Counted from the stretch's first letter, positions 1 through 9,554 are shown. The stretch: DNA of 27,403 bases from Porphyra umbilicalis (GCA_002049455.2 KV919298.1:1-27403); one strand, 5' to 3'. The notes: generated from the sequence alone by a model not told the origin. Program-made: numbers and translations.

Positions 1-696
1 CCAGCGGGCAGCAACATCATCCGTGGCCGGTTCGTCTTCACGCTCAAGGGTGTGGGCACGTCGGATGAAAAGCCGAAGGCCCAATATGTCGCGCAAGGTC
101 ATCTCGACAAGGCCAAGCCATTCATGGTGCACAACTTGGCCACGCTGCGGCAGCGGTCCACGCGGCTGTTGGTGTCGACATCGGCGGTGCTGCGGTTCCG
201 GTTGTTTTCCCATGACATTAACCAGGCCTACCTGCAGAGCCGTGACAAACTCGCCCACACCCTGTACCTGGACCCACGCCCCGAGGACCGACACCTCTTC
301 AGCCTCACCGACGATGAGTTCCTACTGCTGGTCCGTCCCTTGTATGGCGTGTGTGACGCGGGTGACTATTGGTTCTTGACGCTGCAGCGGCATGTCCGCG
401 ACGACCTCCTTATGACCCCGGGGTCCTCTGAACCCGCGCTATACATGCGAAAGGGGGTCAACGGCCTCTTTGGCCTGATGGGCACGTTCGTTGACGACTG
501 CCTGTTGGGCGGCACGGACGAGTTCCAGATGGCTACCAAGACAACGTTGCGGGTAGTCGAGGCGAAGCCACGGCAGATGGACGAGATGGAGTTTGTCGGC
601 GTCCAGGTCAAGACCTCGCAGCGCCTCCCCCGCACCTTTAAGTTGGACCAGACGGCGTACGTCGCCTCGCTCACGCTACTCCCCACGGACGCCTAG
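1..696 (+). CDS. Ty1/copia reverse transcriptase, C-terminal part of pol (5' truncated by window)
   Basis: The frame is open from base 1, so the gene begins outside the window. The first residues (RFVFTLKG, then AQYVAQGHLDKAK) match the start of a copia reverse transcriptase, where the usual pattern is RWVYKIK...KARLVAKG. The polymerase motifs follow in order: DINQAYLQS (first catalytic Asp), PLYGVCDAGDYW (the LYGLKQ...W block) and FVDDCLLGG, the YVDD box with Phe for Tyr. The enzyme copies retrotransposon RNA into DNA inside virus-like particles. The frame stops at a TAG (694-696), after which the same frame continues into RNase H. In intact copia elements RT and RNase H are one polyprotein, so this is either a decayed copy or a single-base error. 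It probably lacks activity as it stands. Family assignment is firm; whether this copy is alive is unknown. Confidence 0.88.
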   Translation, partial: PAGSNIIRGRFVFTLKGVGTSDEKPKAQYVAQGHLDKAKPFMVHNLATLRQRSTRLLVSTSAVLRFRLFSHDINQAYLQSRDKLAHTLYLDPRPEDRHLFSLTDDEFLLLVRPLYGVCDAGDYWFLTLQRHVRDDLLMTPGSSEPALYMRKGVNGLFGLMGTFVDDCLLGGTDEFQMATKTTLRVVEAKPRQMDEMEFVGVQVKTSQRLPRTFKLDQTAYVASLTLLPTDA

Positions 697-1449
697 TACG
701 AGCGGTTCACCTCGGAACGGGCGGCAGTCGCATGTGTCGGGCGCACACGCCCGGACCTTGGGTGTGCCATCAACAAGGCCGCCCAGGTCAGCAAGGCGAC
801 CTATGAGCCCCGCCACGTACACGCCTTAAACAAAGCCATCAAGGCGGCGCAAGCATCCCCCGCCTTAGCACTCCACTACCCGCCCCTGGACCGGACTACG
901 TTGCAACTGCGCGCCTATGCCGACGCGTCCTTTGCGACCAATGACGACCAGTCGTCCCAGCTGGGCTTTATCACCCTGCTGGTGGATGGGAGCGGACGGG
1001 CCCACGTCTTGAGCTTCTCGAGCCGCAAGTCGCACCGCGTGGTGCGGTTCGTGATGGCCGGGGAGGTCTATGCCTTTGGGGCTGCCTTTGATGAGGCCTA
1101 CATGCTCCGTCATGACCTGGAGCGGTTGTACGACTGCCACATCCCGCTGACCATCCTCACCGACTCGAAGCAGCTGTTTGACGTTGTCACGCGTGGCTCG
1201 CACCCGACGGAGAAGCGTCTCCTCATCGACGTTGCGGCGGCCCGGGAGGCCTACAACCACCGGGAGATTTCCAGCGTCGGTCTGGTGACGAGCGCCAACA
1301 ACATTTCCGACAGCCTCACGAATGTGAAGCCCAGCGGCGCGCTCGAGCTGCTGCTGGCGACGGGGGTGGACCGCACCCCCGTTGTGCAGTGGGTCATCCG
1401 ACCCGGTACCGTGTCTCCGTGTCCGACCACGGAAATCCCGGGAGTGTGA
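697..1449 (+). CDS. Ty1/copia RNase H domain, continuation of pol after an in-frame TAG
   Basis: This is the same reading frame as the upstream reverse transcriptase, resuming straight after its TAG. The linker contains a typical copia connection block (VGRTRPDLGCAINKAAQVS, compare TRPDI..AV...S). The RNase H fold follows: AYADASFATNDD (first catalytic Asp), AGEVYAFGAAFDEA (catalytic Glu), LTDSKQLFD (second Asp), and a late block with NNISDSLTN, which in copia RNase H usually carries the last acidic residue. It removes the RNA strand during reverse transcription. The stop is TGA at 1447-1449. No ATG near 697 would give an intact RNase H: the piece belongs to the broken polyprotein and should not be read as a separate gene. 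The in-frame continuation over 250 codons shows that the damage is only one codon here. Confidence 0.82.
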   Translation, partial: YERFTSERAAVACVGRTRPDLGCAINKAAQVSKATYEPRHVHALNKAIKAAQASPALALHYPPLDRTTLQLRAYADASFATNDDQSSQLGFITLLVDGSGRAHVLSFSSRKSHRVVRFVMAGEVYAFGAAFDEAYMLRHDLERLYDCHIPLTILTDSKQLFDVVTRGSHPTEKRLLIDVAAAREAYNHREISSVGLVTSANNISDSLTNVKPSGALELLLATGVDRTPVVQWVIRPGTVSPCPTTEIPGV

Positions 1450-2168
1450 GTCGACTCCCCCTGGCTGGCCCGATTGCGGTCAATCTCGGGCCCCCTGGTT
1501 GACAGTACCAACATGGGCTCTCTAGTGCATGCTTAGTTAGCTGCCGATTAGCGGTGCTGTTTGTGACGGGCCCGCTTAGCGTGGCCGGACGCGGGCGACA
1601 CGCGGGATCTCCTGACACTGCCTGTCGGGGGGAACCGAGGGCGGGGAGAAGAGGCGCCCTTGAGGGGCCCTGCGCACGCGTACGCGCGCTGGCACCGGGA
1701 CAGCTGGTCTTATGGCTGGCCTCGGCACGGCTGCGAGCCGCCACCGAGGAGGGTGTCGTTTGTCAATGAATCCCTGAGTAAACCACCGTTGTGGGGACGA
1801 GAACGTCGACCGACTCACCCCCTTTCCCGGTGACACGGTCGTTCACAGGCCGAGGGATATCTGACCACTGGCACTAGCCTGTACTCCCACATTCAGGCCA
1901 TATTTTCGGTGGCTTCGTTTCATTAAGCGCCGATGGATTTCCTTTAGAGCTTCTTCGGTTTCACTCAAATTTGATGTAGCAGAATGGGGCTAGGCTCAAC
2001 CCAGCATTAATTACCCCATTCGGACCGTCTCGTGGCTCGTTTCAACCCAGCTACACCGCGCCTGGCCCCAAACAGGGCCCCCAGAATGGGCTTTCCATTC
2101 AGCGTGCCACACGTTGCACCTCTGAATTCCCCAATGGGAGAATGGGATCGACGTTGCAGGGTTTGCTC
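1450..2168. other. Retrotransposon 3' flank, no gene recognised
   Basis: The copia 3' untranslated region and LTR should lie here. A purine-rich stretch (about 1638-1653) could be a polypurine tract, but with only one LTR in the window I cannot delimit it by comparison. From about 1850 the base composition becomes more balanced and no protein-like frame is seen. Confidence 0.4.
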
Positions 2169-2450
2169 TTAGAAACGTCTGTCTTTCTTAGATGAGGATG
2201 CGGGCGTTACATTCCTAATGTCGCAAAGGTATAATACTTCTTTGGCCGAGGTCGTTGCCAACTACGCGGAATAGAATGCACAGGATCAGGCTGGATGAGG
2301 TGGATGAAAGTCCACATGACAGTATGACGTCAGACATGGCGTGTTGCCAATGGCATCTCACGGACGTTCTCATCTCAGACGCGCGATGCGTAGCTGTCCC
2401 GTCGCTCTGTGTTTCTGGACCATCAGGGCGTGGCAACTGAGGTTGGCATT

Positions 2451-2523
2451 TACCGAACACTGGGTTGAATGCTCTTTCCCCATCGGAATACTGATTTACC
2501 GAAGTTGTACCGATATCTCGGTA
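2451..2523. repeat. TACCGA motif cluster, outer part of the left arm
   Basis: TACCGA occurs at 2451-2456, 2497-2502 and 2508-2513, and its reverse complement TCGGTA at 2518-2523; the last two form an inverted pair around TATC. The mirrored cluster is in the right arm near 8493-8565. Repeated 6-bp motifs near the ends are typical of transposase-binding subterminal repeats in hAT and CACTA elements; that role here is an inference. Confidence 0.55.
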
Positions 2524-3128
2524 GTCTCACGTTTCATAAGTTTTCCGATTTTGTGGCATATGTGGTTTGAGCCCGACTCGCATCCGCACCCTCTTCCACA
2601 CAGTGCAACGACCACCGCATGACCCCGACCATACCAACCTCCCGCCTCTGCACTCCACCCAAGTAGCACCACGGCCTCGACTGTGTCTGACCTGGGCAAG
2701 CTCGGATCCATCCCGTCGCCTCCCCACCAATAATACTCCTGCGTACCACAGCGCGCCATACATTCCCCACACATCAAGGCATATACATCGACAACATACC
2801 GCTCGCCCACTCTACTACCAACATTATGACGCAAAGGAAACTTGGTGGCGCGGAAGTTCCGCAGCCGCAACACTACGTCTTGGGGATACCCTGGCATCTT
2901 TTGAAAGGGCAGAGGACACGCTTGCTTGGGCAGAGGAGGCGAGCTGGACTGAAGCAGGAGGGCCTGCATACTAGACGCGGGTGCCTTGTGCGATCAATAT
3001 TGCATCGTGGCTGTTTTGCTGGTCTATCTGGTCGGCGACTAATGGGACCGGTGAGTGCCTCGCCCGGTGTCTGGCGTCGGTCGAGCTCTCCCAGGATTAA
3101 ATACGAATATTATTACATTATAGACCTG

Positions 3129-3203
3129 TACCGACCATTGAGAAAATGGACGATACCGACCATTGATCGGGATACCGAGACCCTTACCGATCAAATTTAC
3201 CGA
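3129..3203. repeat. TACCGA motif cluster, middle of the left arm
   Basis: Five direct TACCGA motifs lie within 75 bp (3129, 3154, 3173, 3185 and 3198). The first two are part of a longer 25-bp-spaced repeat TACCGACCATTGA. The mirror is in the right arm near 7813-7887. With the outer cluster this makes eight TACCGA motifs plus one inverted copy per arm. Confidence 0.6.
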
Positions 3204-4056
3204 TATACCAACAATATGGCCACACGGCCCGACATGCGAGACGTTTCACCCTCCCTGACAGCGGCGATGACAGCATCGCCAAAGAACCAAGAAAGTATTA
3301 GAATTACGTATTTGTCATGCGCCCTCTGGACGACGAATAAACTATTGTTCAGTCAACCTAAATGCTACGGATTGTCTTAACTATGACTGTTCCGAACACG
3401 GCGGCCTCGCAGACAAGCGTGGACTGGGGGCATGATGAAGCGCGGACTGGTGGCACGGCGCGACTTCTGCGTTGGTACCTGTTGGTCGTACACCATAGAA
3501 TGTTCATTTTTCTCGTGGTGGGGTGGTGCAAACTGGGTACACGAACGTGCGCAGTATACAGAAAAGAGATGCACAGTGTCGAAACCTTTCGATGCAAGGT
3601 AGCGTGCGCAACGCCGGGGCTCAATCGCGGCGTTTTTAACAAGCACAGACACATCACGAGCGTCCTTGGAATTGCGCTGTCGGTGGGAAAGGGATGTGGG
3701 TGAGCATAGAAATGGGACAAGGCCGGGAGAAGCGTTTTATTGACGAGGCTGTTCGGCCACACACCGCTGGGGGGGGCACCCTGAGGGTGTGATGCTCTGA
3801 GGCCTGAATCGCCAGAGAGTATTAGTTCCTTAGAACCCATCTAGGGTTAATACTGATGCCTTTAGGTACCAAGAGCGGAGGTCAGACAAACCGACATGAA
3901 AATCTCGCAGATAATCAAGGACATGCGCTTTACATGCACTGAGAAGGGGTTGAAATCGGAGCCAGCTTTGGAATGCCTTGAATATTTCAATGCGTGGTGG
4001 GACGCGGATAGCTGTGTGGATCAGAGTGAGTGCACGTGGCGCACGCATACCCAATG

Positions 4057-4175
4057 GTTACAAGGATGGCTGAGAGCCGTCCTGAGGAAGCCGTAGTAGC
4101 CAGTCGTTACAAATTTCGAGTTGTAACGACTGGACAGAGATTCGTCTCTGTATCCGAACATCCTACGTGCATGGT
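4057..4175 (+). other. Structured segment, copy 1 (possible structured RNA or element end)
   Basis: The segment holds a conserved block GGATGGCTGAGAG (4064-4076); a 13-bp perfect stem pairing 4100-4112 with 4121-4133; a 7-bp stem with a TTCG loop (4134-4151); and CATCC (4159-4163), which can pair with GGATG at 4064-4068 to close the whole. GTTACAA occurs twice (4057-4063 and 4106-4112), so the single TTGTAAC strand (4121-4127) could pair with either. A diverged copy at 13011-13129 keeps this layout with different paired bases. GTGCATGGT ends the segment. The mirror copy is at 6841-6959 on the minus strand. I do not recognise a known RNA family. The conserved block resembles a tRNA A box, but no acceptor stem or good B box fits. 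Confidence 0.5.
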
Positions 4176-4307
4176 GCGGGGGCCTGGAAAGGTGCTTGTG
4201 GACCCCCATTTTTCTGGCCGTTGGCGGGCTACAAACACCTGTACAAGTGTATGCGCGAGGCGGCCCCCGCGCACTGCTTGTTGAAGGGTGTTCGCAGGCC
4301 CCCGCAC
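4174..4307. mobile_element. Short element with 13-bp terminal inverted repeats
   Basis: GTGCGGGGGCCTG (4174-4186) is the exact reverse complement of CAGGCCCCCGCAC (4295-4307), and the match weakens just inside. The 134-bp unit has no coding potential and resembles a MITE or solo palindromic element. It follows the structured segment directly, so the two may belong together. The mirror copy lies at 6709-6842. Confidence 0.5.
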
Positions 4308-4584
4308 AGCGTTTTGTCCCCGATTCCTTCAAACTGTGAACTGCGAGATTCGAACACGCCCACCGACGGTTCGCAGAACTGTCGCACATTGATCATGCGA
4401 TCAAATTATGCCCACTTTTTGTCGATCTCGGAGACAGAGCCCGCAGTGGAGTTCAGAAGTGCTCGAAGACCATCTGCACCGATATTCAGTGGGAATTATC
4501 CTCACCAGCGCCTGCAGATTTGGCAATTGTCCGGCGAAGTTGCTGCCCCATGCTCATGAAGGATCAGTCCGATTCGCTGGTTCT

Positions 4585-4700
4585 GATCGTTCTGCGTATC
4601 GTGCTGAGAACTGTCCTGAAGTGGGAGTAAGATCATCCTGAGGATCGTGCTCAGGACTATCCTGGCGTCGGAGTACAATCATCCTGGGGATCGTCGTCAT
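4585..4700. repeat. Degenerate 46-bp tandem repeat, about 2.5 units
   Basis: Units start at 4585, 4631 and about 4678. Each begins GATC(G/A)T(T/C)CTG and contains ATCGTGCT, a (GA)ACTGTCCTG or GACTATCCTGG block and GGAGTA. The units differ at about a quarter of positions. The mirror is at 6316-6431. Related GATC-rich wording also recurs in the spacer around 5470-5560. Confidence 0.5.
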
Positions 4701-4879
4701 AGATTGAGTGAACGAGTGCGCAAGATTGATCTAGATTCCTGTCTCAAGGACTCGATCGTAGATGATAGCCTAGACTACTTTGAGTGACGTCGTGAGGAGG
4801 GTCTGCCGAAACAGATCAGAGAGCAAGACCTGCCCATCGGGCGTCGCTCCTGGGCCACGAAACGTGTGCAGAGGGAGCC

Positions 4880-5254
4880 AACCGCGGTTGCCGCCGTCGC
4901 GCCGCCACAACAGAAGACTGCGCGCAGACACGATCACCCGCGGGTCATCGTGGGCGCGTCGAACCCCGCAAGTCGCTGCGCGCGGTCGCCGCGCGCAACT
5001 CGGGGCGGTGCGGGGGGGCAGAGGGGCAGACGCCGTCCGGGCCCTGTGACCCTTGTGGCAGGAGAGTCCTTCTCAGTCACGTAAGTCTATTCGCTTTTTA
5101 GCGTCATCGCGACCCTTCCAACGCTGACACGCCCTCAGATCCCTGAAGACACGAATGCAGACTGCCACCTCTGAAACGGAGATCAAGTCCCTTTATCTAA
5201 GTATATGTGTGCATCACTACACTTTGAGAGCACCCTGTCCTAAAGGCCAGGGAA
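4880..5254 (+). mobile_element. 5'-truncated copy of the 725-bp element
   Basis: This is a direct repeat of 9180-9554 at a constant offset of 4300, with about half a dozen differences in 375 bp. It begins at the palindrome AACCGCGGTT and ends at CCTAAAGGCCAGGGA. The first 350 bp of the complete copy (8830-9179) are missing. It abuts the inner end of the left arm and is absent from the right-arm side of the spacer. Confidence 0.8.
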
Positions 5255-6137
5255 TTTCATCGCCGGGATAGTTCTAAATTTGCCGGCTTGTAAATCTATA
5301 ACGAGTAGACGTGAAAGAATATTTTGAGATAGCCATGCAAAGCTCCGGTGAGATGGCCTCAGCATGATTCGGAGGATCATGTGCACAACAGTTCCGTGGA
5401 TCAGCGAAAATCCTACATTTCAGATTGCCTGATTTTCGAGTGACCTCTGTGATTCGGCAGTTCATCATTACAGTTCTGGACTCGTTCAACGGATCATCTT
5501 CGGGACTGACTCTGGGATCGTTCCAGAAGCAGTGTCATCCTGACCCACAGATCATATCGGGGACTGTCATTCGACAAAAATGTGAGGACTTGTTCAACTG
5601 ATACAGTGCGTTCTCGTTATAAGAGAATCGTTTATAAATGAATATGGGTCGCGAGTCTTCCATTCCAATCCGTGTGGGCCACGTTTTCTTCATATTGAGC
5701 CGAATCAGCTGTCTCTTATAACGAGAACGCACTGTAGTCTGACTGCCTCATCCGCAAACAAAATGTCTGCGTTTTTCGTCAACAGTGTGAACACAAACCT
5801 GTCGACACTCTCTTCGTTCAGACCAATGCCCAACTTACAATCTGACATATCACTCATGCGCTTGAGAAACTGGTGTGAGTGCATCTGAACCGTATTGAAG
5901 CGGGGGATTGCGAGTTCGGGACGTGCTGTGTTAGGACGACAGGGGACGAGATTGCCACTGAGCTGAGAACGAATTTACTGCGGGTGAGGGAGACCCATTC
6001 ATTGATAAATCGGGACTGGGTGCGTCCGGGACTCCACGGTATTCTCGATGTGCGAGCCGACGCATGTTTACCCAGTTCCCATCCCCTCTGCGCTGGGAAA
6101 CAGCGTGTCGGTCGCACGACTACCAAGTCACATTGAG
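5255..6137. other. Unique spacer of the foldback
   Basis: The spacer holds the 131-bp TA-flanked element at 5604-5734. The rest is moderately AT-rich, with open frames under 110 codons, none protein-like and none matching a domain I know. Confidence 0.5.
5604..5734. mobile_element. MITE of Tc1/mariner/pogo type
   Basis: The ends are perfect 23-bp inverted repeats (5604-5626 and 5712-5734) starting CAGTGCGTTCTCG, and each is flanked by TA (5602-5603 and 5735-5736). CAGT...ACTG termini and a TA duplication are the signature of the Tc1/mariner superfamily, including pogo-like elements. At 131 bp it is non-autonomous. The perfect repeats suggest recent insertion into the spacer. Confidence 0.85.
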
Positions 6138-8829
6138 GTTCCCTCTGCACGCGTTTTGTGGCCCAGGAGCGACGCCCCATGGGCAGGTCTTGCTCTCTGA
6201 TCTGTTTCGGCAGACCCTCCTCACGACGTCACTCAAAGTAGTCTAGGCTATCATCTACGATCGAGTCCTTGAGACAGGAATCTAGATCAATCTTGCGCAC
6301 TCGTTCACTCAATCTATGACGACGATCCCCAGGATGATTGTACTCCGACGCCAGGATAGTCCTGAGCACGATCCTCAGGATGATCTTACTCCCACTTCAG
6401 GACAGTTCTCAGCACGATACGCAGAACGATCAGAACCAGCGAATCGGACTGATCCTTCATGAGCATGGGGCAGCAACTTCGCCGGACAATTGCCAAATCT
6501 GCAGGCGCTGGTGAGGATAATTCCCACTGAATATCGGTGCAGATGGTCTTCGAGCACTTCTGAACTCCACTGCGGGCTCTGTCTCCGAGATCGACAAAAA
6601 GTGGGCATAATTTGATCGCATGATCAATGTGCGACAGTTCTGCGAACCGTCGGTGGGCGTGTTCGAATCTCGCAGTTCACAGTTTGAAGGAATCGGGGAC
6701 AAAACGCTGTGCGGGGGCCTGCGAACACCCTTCAACAAGCAGTGCGCGGGGGCCGCCTCGCGCATACACTTGTACAGGTGTTTGTAGCCCGCCAACGGCC
6801 AGAAAAATGGGGGTCCACAAGCACCTTTCCAGGCCCCCGCACCATGCACGTAGGATGTTCGGATACAGAGACGAATCTCTGTCCAGTCGTTACAACTCGA
6901 AATTTGTAACGACTGGCTACTACGGCTTCCTCAGGACGGCTCTCAGCCATCCTTGTAACCATTGGGTATGCGTGCGCCACGTGCACTCACTCTGATCCAC
7001 ACAGCTATCCGCGTCCCACCACGCATTGAAATATTCAAGGCATTCCAAAGCTGGCTCCGATTTCAACCCCTTCTCAGTGCATGTAAAGCGCATGTCCTTG
7101 ATTATCTGCGAGATTTTCATGTCGGTTTGTCTGACCTCCGCTCTTGGTACCTAAAGGCATCAGTATTAACCCTAGATGGGTTCTAAGGAACTAATACTCT
7201 CTGGCGATTCAGGCCTCAGAGCATCACACCCTCAGGGTGCCCCCCCAGCGGTGTGTGGCCGAACAGCCTCGTCAATAAAACGCTTCTCCCGGCCTTGTCC
7301 CATTTCTATGCTCACCCACATCCCTTTCCCACCGACAGCGCAATTCCAAGGACGCTCGTGATGTGTCTGTGCTTGTTAAAAACGCCGCGATTGAGCCCCG
7401 GCGTTGCGCACGCTACCTTGCATCGAAAGGTTTCGACACTGTGCATCTCTTTTCTGTATACTGCGCACGTTCGTGTACCCAGTTTGCACCACCCCACCAC
7501 GAGAAAAATGAACATTCTATGGTGTACGACCAACAGGTACCAACGCAGAAGTCGCGCCGTGCCACCAGTCCGCGCTTCATCATGCCCCCAGTCCACGCTT
7601 GTCTGCGAGGCCGCCGTGTTCGGAACAGTCATAGTTAAGACAATCCGTAGCATTTAGGTTGACTGAACAATAGTTTATTCGTCGTCCAGAGGGCGCATGA
7701 CAAATACGTAATTCTAATACTTTCTTGGTTCTTTGGCGATGCTGTCATCGCCGCTGTCAGGGAGGGTGAAACGTCTCGCATGTCGGGCCGTGTGGCCATA
7801 TTGTTGGTATATCGGTAAATTTGATCGGTAAGGGTCTCGGTATCCCGATCAATGGTCGGTATCGTCCATTTTCTCAATGGTCGGTACAGGTCTATAATGT
7901 AATAATATTCGTATTTAATCCTGGGAGAGCTCGACCGACGCCAGACACCGGGCGAGGCACTCACCGGTCCCATTAGTCGCCGACCAGATAGACCAGCAAA
8001 ACAGCCACGATGCAATATTGATCGCACAAGGCACCCGCGTCTAGTACGCAGGCCCTCCTGCTTCAGTCCAGCTCGCCTCCTCTGCCCAAGCAAGCGTGTC
8101 CTCTGCCCTTTCAAAAGATGCCAGGGTATCCCCAAGACGTAGTGTTGCGGCTGCGGAACTTCCGCGCCACCAAGTTTCCTTTGCGTCATAATGTTGGTAG
8201 TAGAGTGGGCGAGCGGTATGTTGTCGATGTATATGCCTTGATGTGTGGGGAATGTATGGCGCGCTGTGGTACGCAGGAGTATTATTGGTGGGGAGGCGAC
8301 GGGATGGATCCGAGCTTGCCCAGGTCAGACACAGTCGAGGCCGTGGTGCTACTTGGGTGGAGTGCAGAGGCGGGAGGTTGGTATGGTCGGGGTCATGCGG
8401 TGGTCGTTGCACTGTGTGGAAGAGGGTGCGGATGCGAGTCGGGCTCAAACCACATATGCCACAAAATCGGAAAACTTATGAAACGTGAGACTACCGAGAT
8501 ATCGGTACAACTTCGGTAAATCAGTATTCCGATGGGGAAAGAGCATTCAACCCAGTGTTCGGTAAATGCCAACCTCAGTTGCCACGCCCTGATGGTCCAG
8601 AAACACAGAGCGACGGGACAGCTACGCATCGCGCGTCTGAGATGAGAACGTCCGCGAGATGCCATTGGCAGCACGCCAGGTCTGACGTCATACTGTCATG
8701 TGGACTTTCATCCACCTCATCCAGCCTGATCCTGTGCATTCTATTCCGCGTATTTTGCAACGACTTCGGCAAATGAAGTATTATACCGTTGCGACATTAG
8801 GAATGTAACCCCCGCATCCTCATCTAAGA
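6138..8829 (-). repeat. Right arm of the long inverted repeat (main part)
   Basis: Inverted copy of the left arm, interrupted at its outer end by the 725-bp insertion at 8830-9554; the last 17 bp of the arm continue at 9555-9571. The mirrored sub-elements lie at 6316-6431 (tandem repeat), 6709-6842 (13-bp-TIR element) and 6841-6959 (structured segment). Differences from the left arm include single substitutions near 8046, 8661 and 8671, and more numerous ones near 8755-8775. Confidence 0.92.
6841..6959 (-). other. Structured segment, mirror copy in the right arm
   Basis: Exact inverted counterpart of 4057-4175 within the foldback. It adds no independent evidence for structure because it was duplicated together with the arm. 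Confidence 0.5.
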
Positions 8830-9554
8830 TTCCAGGCACGTGCGTGCAATACCCTGTCCTTTAGGGCGGTGGCGCGCTCGGCGACGCATCGACACCGGGC
8901 ACGCCGGCCGGCTACATAGCCGCGAGCGCGCACGGGGGCACGTACAGCCACGCTGCCGTGGCGGGGAGAATGTGGAGCAGGGAAAGGGGTGCCGCCGCCG
9001 CCACCGCAGCGGCGGCGGCCCGCCGGCGTCGCGCGACGCCCACAGGAGGGGCCGTCACTCCGCCGCGCAGCGCACCTGCGCACGGCGGGCAGGGCGGCCG
9101 ACACGGCGCACGGGCGGGCGGGTGGGACTGATCGCCGCGCGATGGGGCGCCTCCAACCGCGCCGCTAGGTGGCGTCAGCAACCGCGGTTGCCGCCGACGC
9201 GCCGCCACAACAGAAGACTGCGCGCAGACACGATCACCCGCGGGTCATCGTGGGCGCGTCGAACCCCGCAAGTCGCTGCGCGCGGTCGCCGCGCGCAACT
9301 CGGGGCGGTGGGGGGGGGCAGAGGGGCAGACGCCGTCCGGGCCCTGTGACCCTTGTGGCAGGAGAGTCCTTCTCAGCCACGTAATTCTATTCGCTTTTTA
9401 GCGTCATCGCGACCCTTCCAACGCTGACACGCCCTCAGATCCCTGAGGACACGAATGCAGACTGCCACCTCTGAAACGGAGATCAAGTCCCTTTATCTAA
9501 GTATACGTGTGCATCACTACACTTTGAGAGCACCCTGTCCTAAAGGCCAGGGAA
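8830..9554. mobile_element. 725-bp non-autonomous element inserted in the right foldback arm
   Basis: The left arm (2171-2200, read in reverse) runs without a break where the right arm contains this segment, so the insertion limits are exact to a base or two. The ends both begin TTCC and carry related CCCTG(T/G)CCTTTAGG blocks (8852-8865, and reversed at 9535-9552). The 3' block is itself a near-palindrome. The interior is GC-rich (GCC repeats at 8995-9020), with open frames that look like composition effects. No target-site duplication longer than one or two A residues is seen, which leaves the superfamily open. A 3' partial copy lies at 4880-5254. Confidence 0.78.

Larger units (their letters stand above)
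2169..4878 (+). repeat. Left arm of the long inverted repeat
   Basis: Reverse complement of 6138-8829 plus 9555-9571. The arm includes a cluster of TACCGA motifs (2451-2523 and 3129-3203), a structured segment (4057-4175), a short 13-bp-TIR element (4174-4307) and a degenerate 46-bp tandem repeat (4585-4700). It ends inward at GAGGGAGCC, where the spacer begins with a truncated copy of another element. Several frames of 60-184 codons are open in it, but they occur on both strands, have no recognisable domain and no consistent codon preference. I regard the arm as non-coding. Confidence 0.92.

Noticed and set aside
1500..2160. A delimited 3' LTR for the copia element
   Set aside because: With only one LTR in the window there is nothing to align, and no unambiguous TG...CA pair with a target duplication could be picked.
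4064..4092. Hammerhead ribozyme core, because CTGAGGA fits CUGANGA in copy 1
   Set aside because: The second core strand (GAAA next to stem III) is absent and copy 2 reads CTCAGGA, so the core is not conserved.
4340..4400. A tRNA-like B box (GTTCGAATCTC on the minus strand; mirrored at 6659-6669)
   Set aside because: No A box at the right distance and no cloverleaf can be drawn; only a 5-bp TGCGA/TCGCA pairing is possible.
2496..4559. Many open frames of 60-184 codons in the foldback arms, duplicated in the other arm
   Set aside because: They overlap on both strands in conflicting frames, have no domains, and their duplication comes from the inverted repeat rather than from conserved coding.
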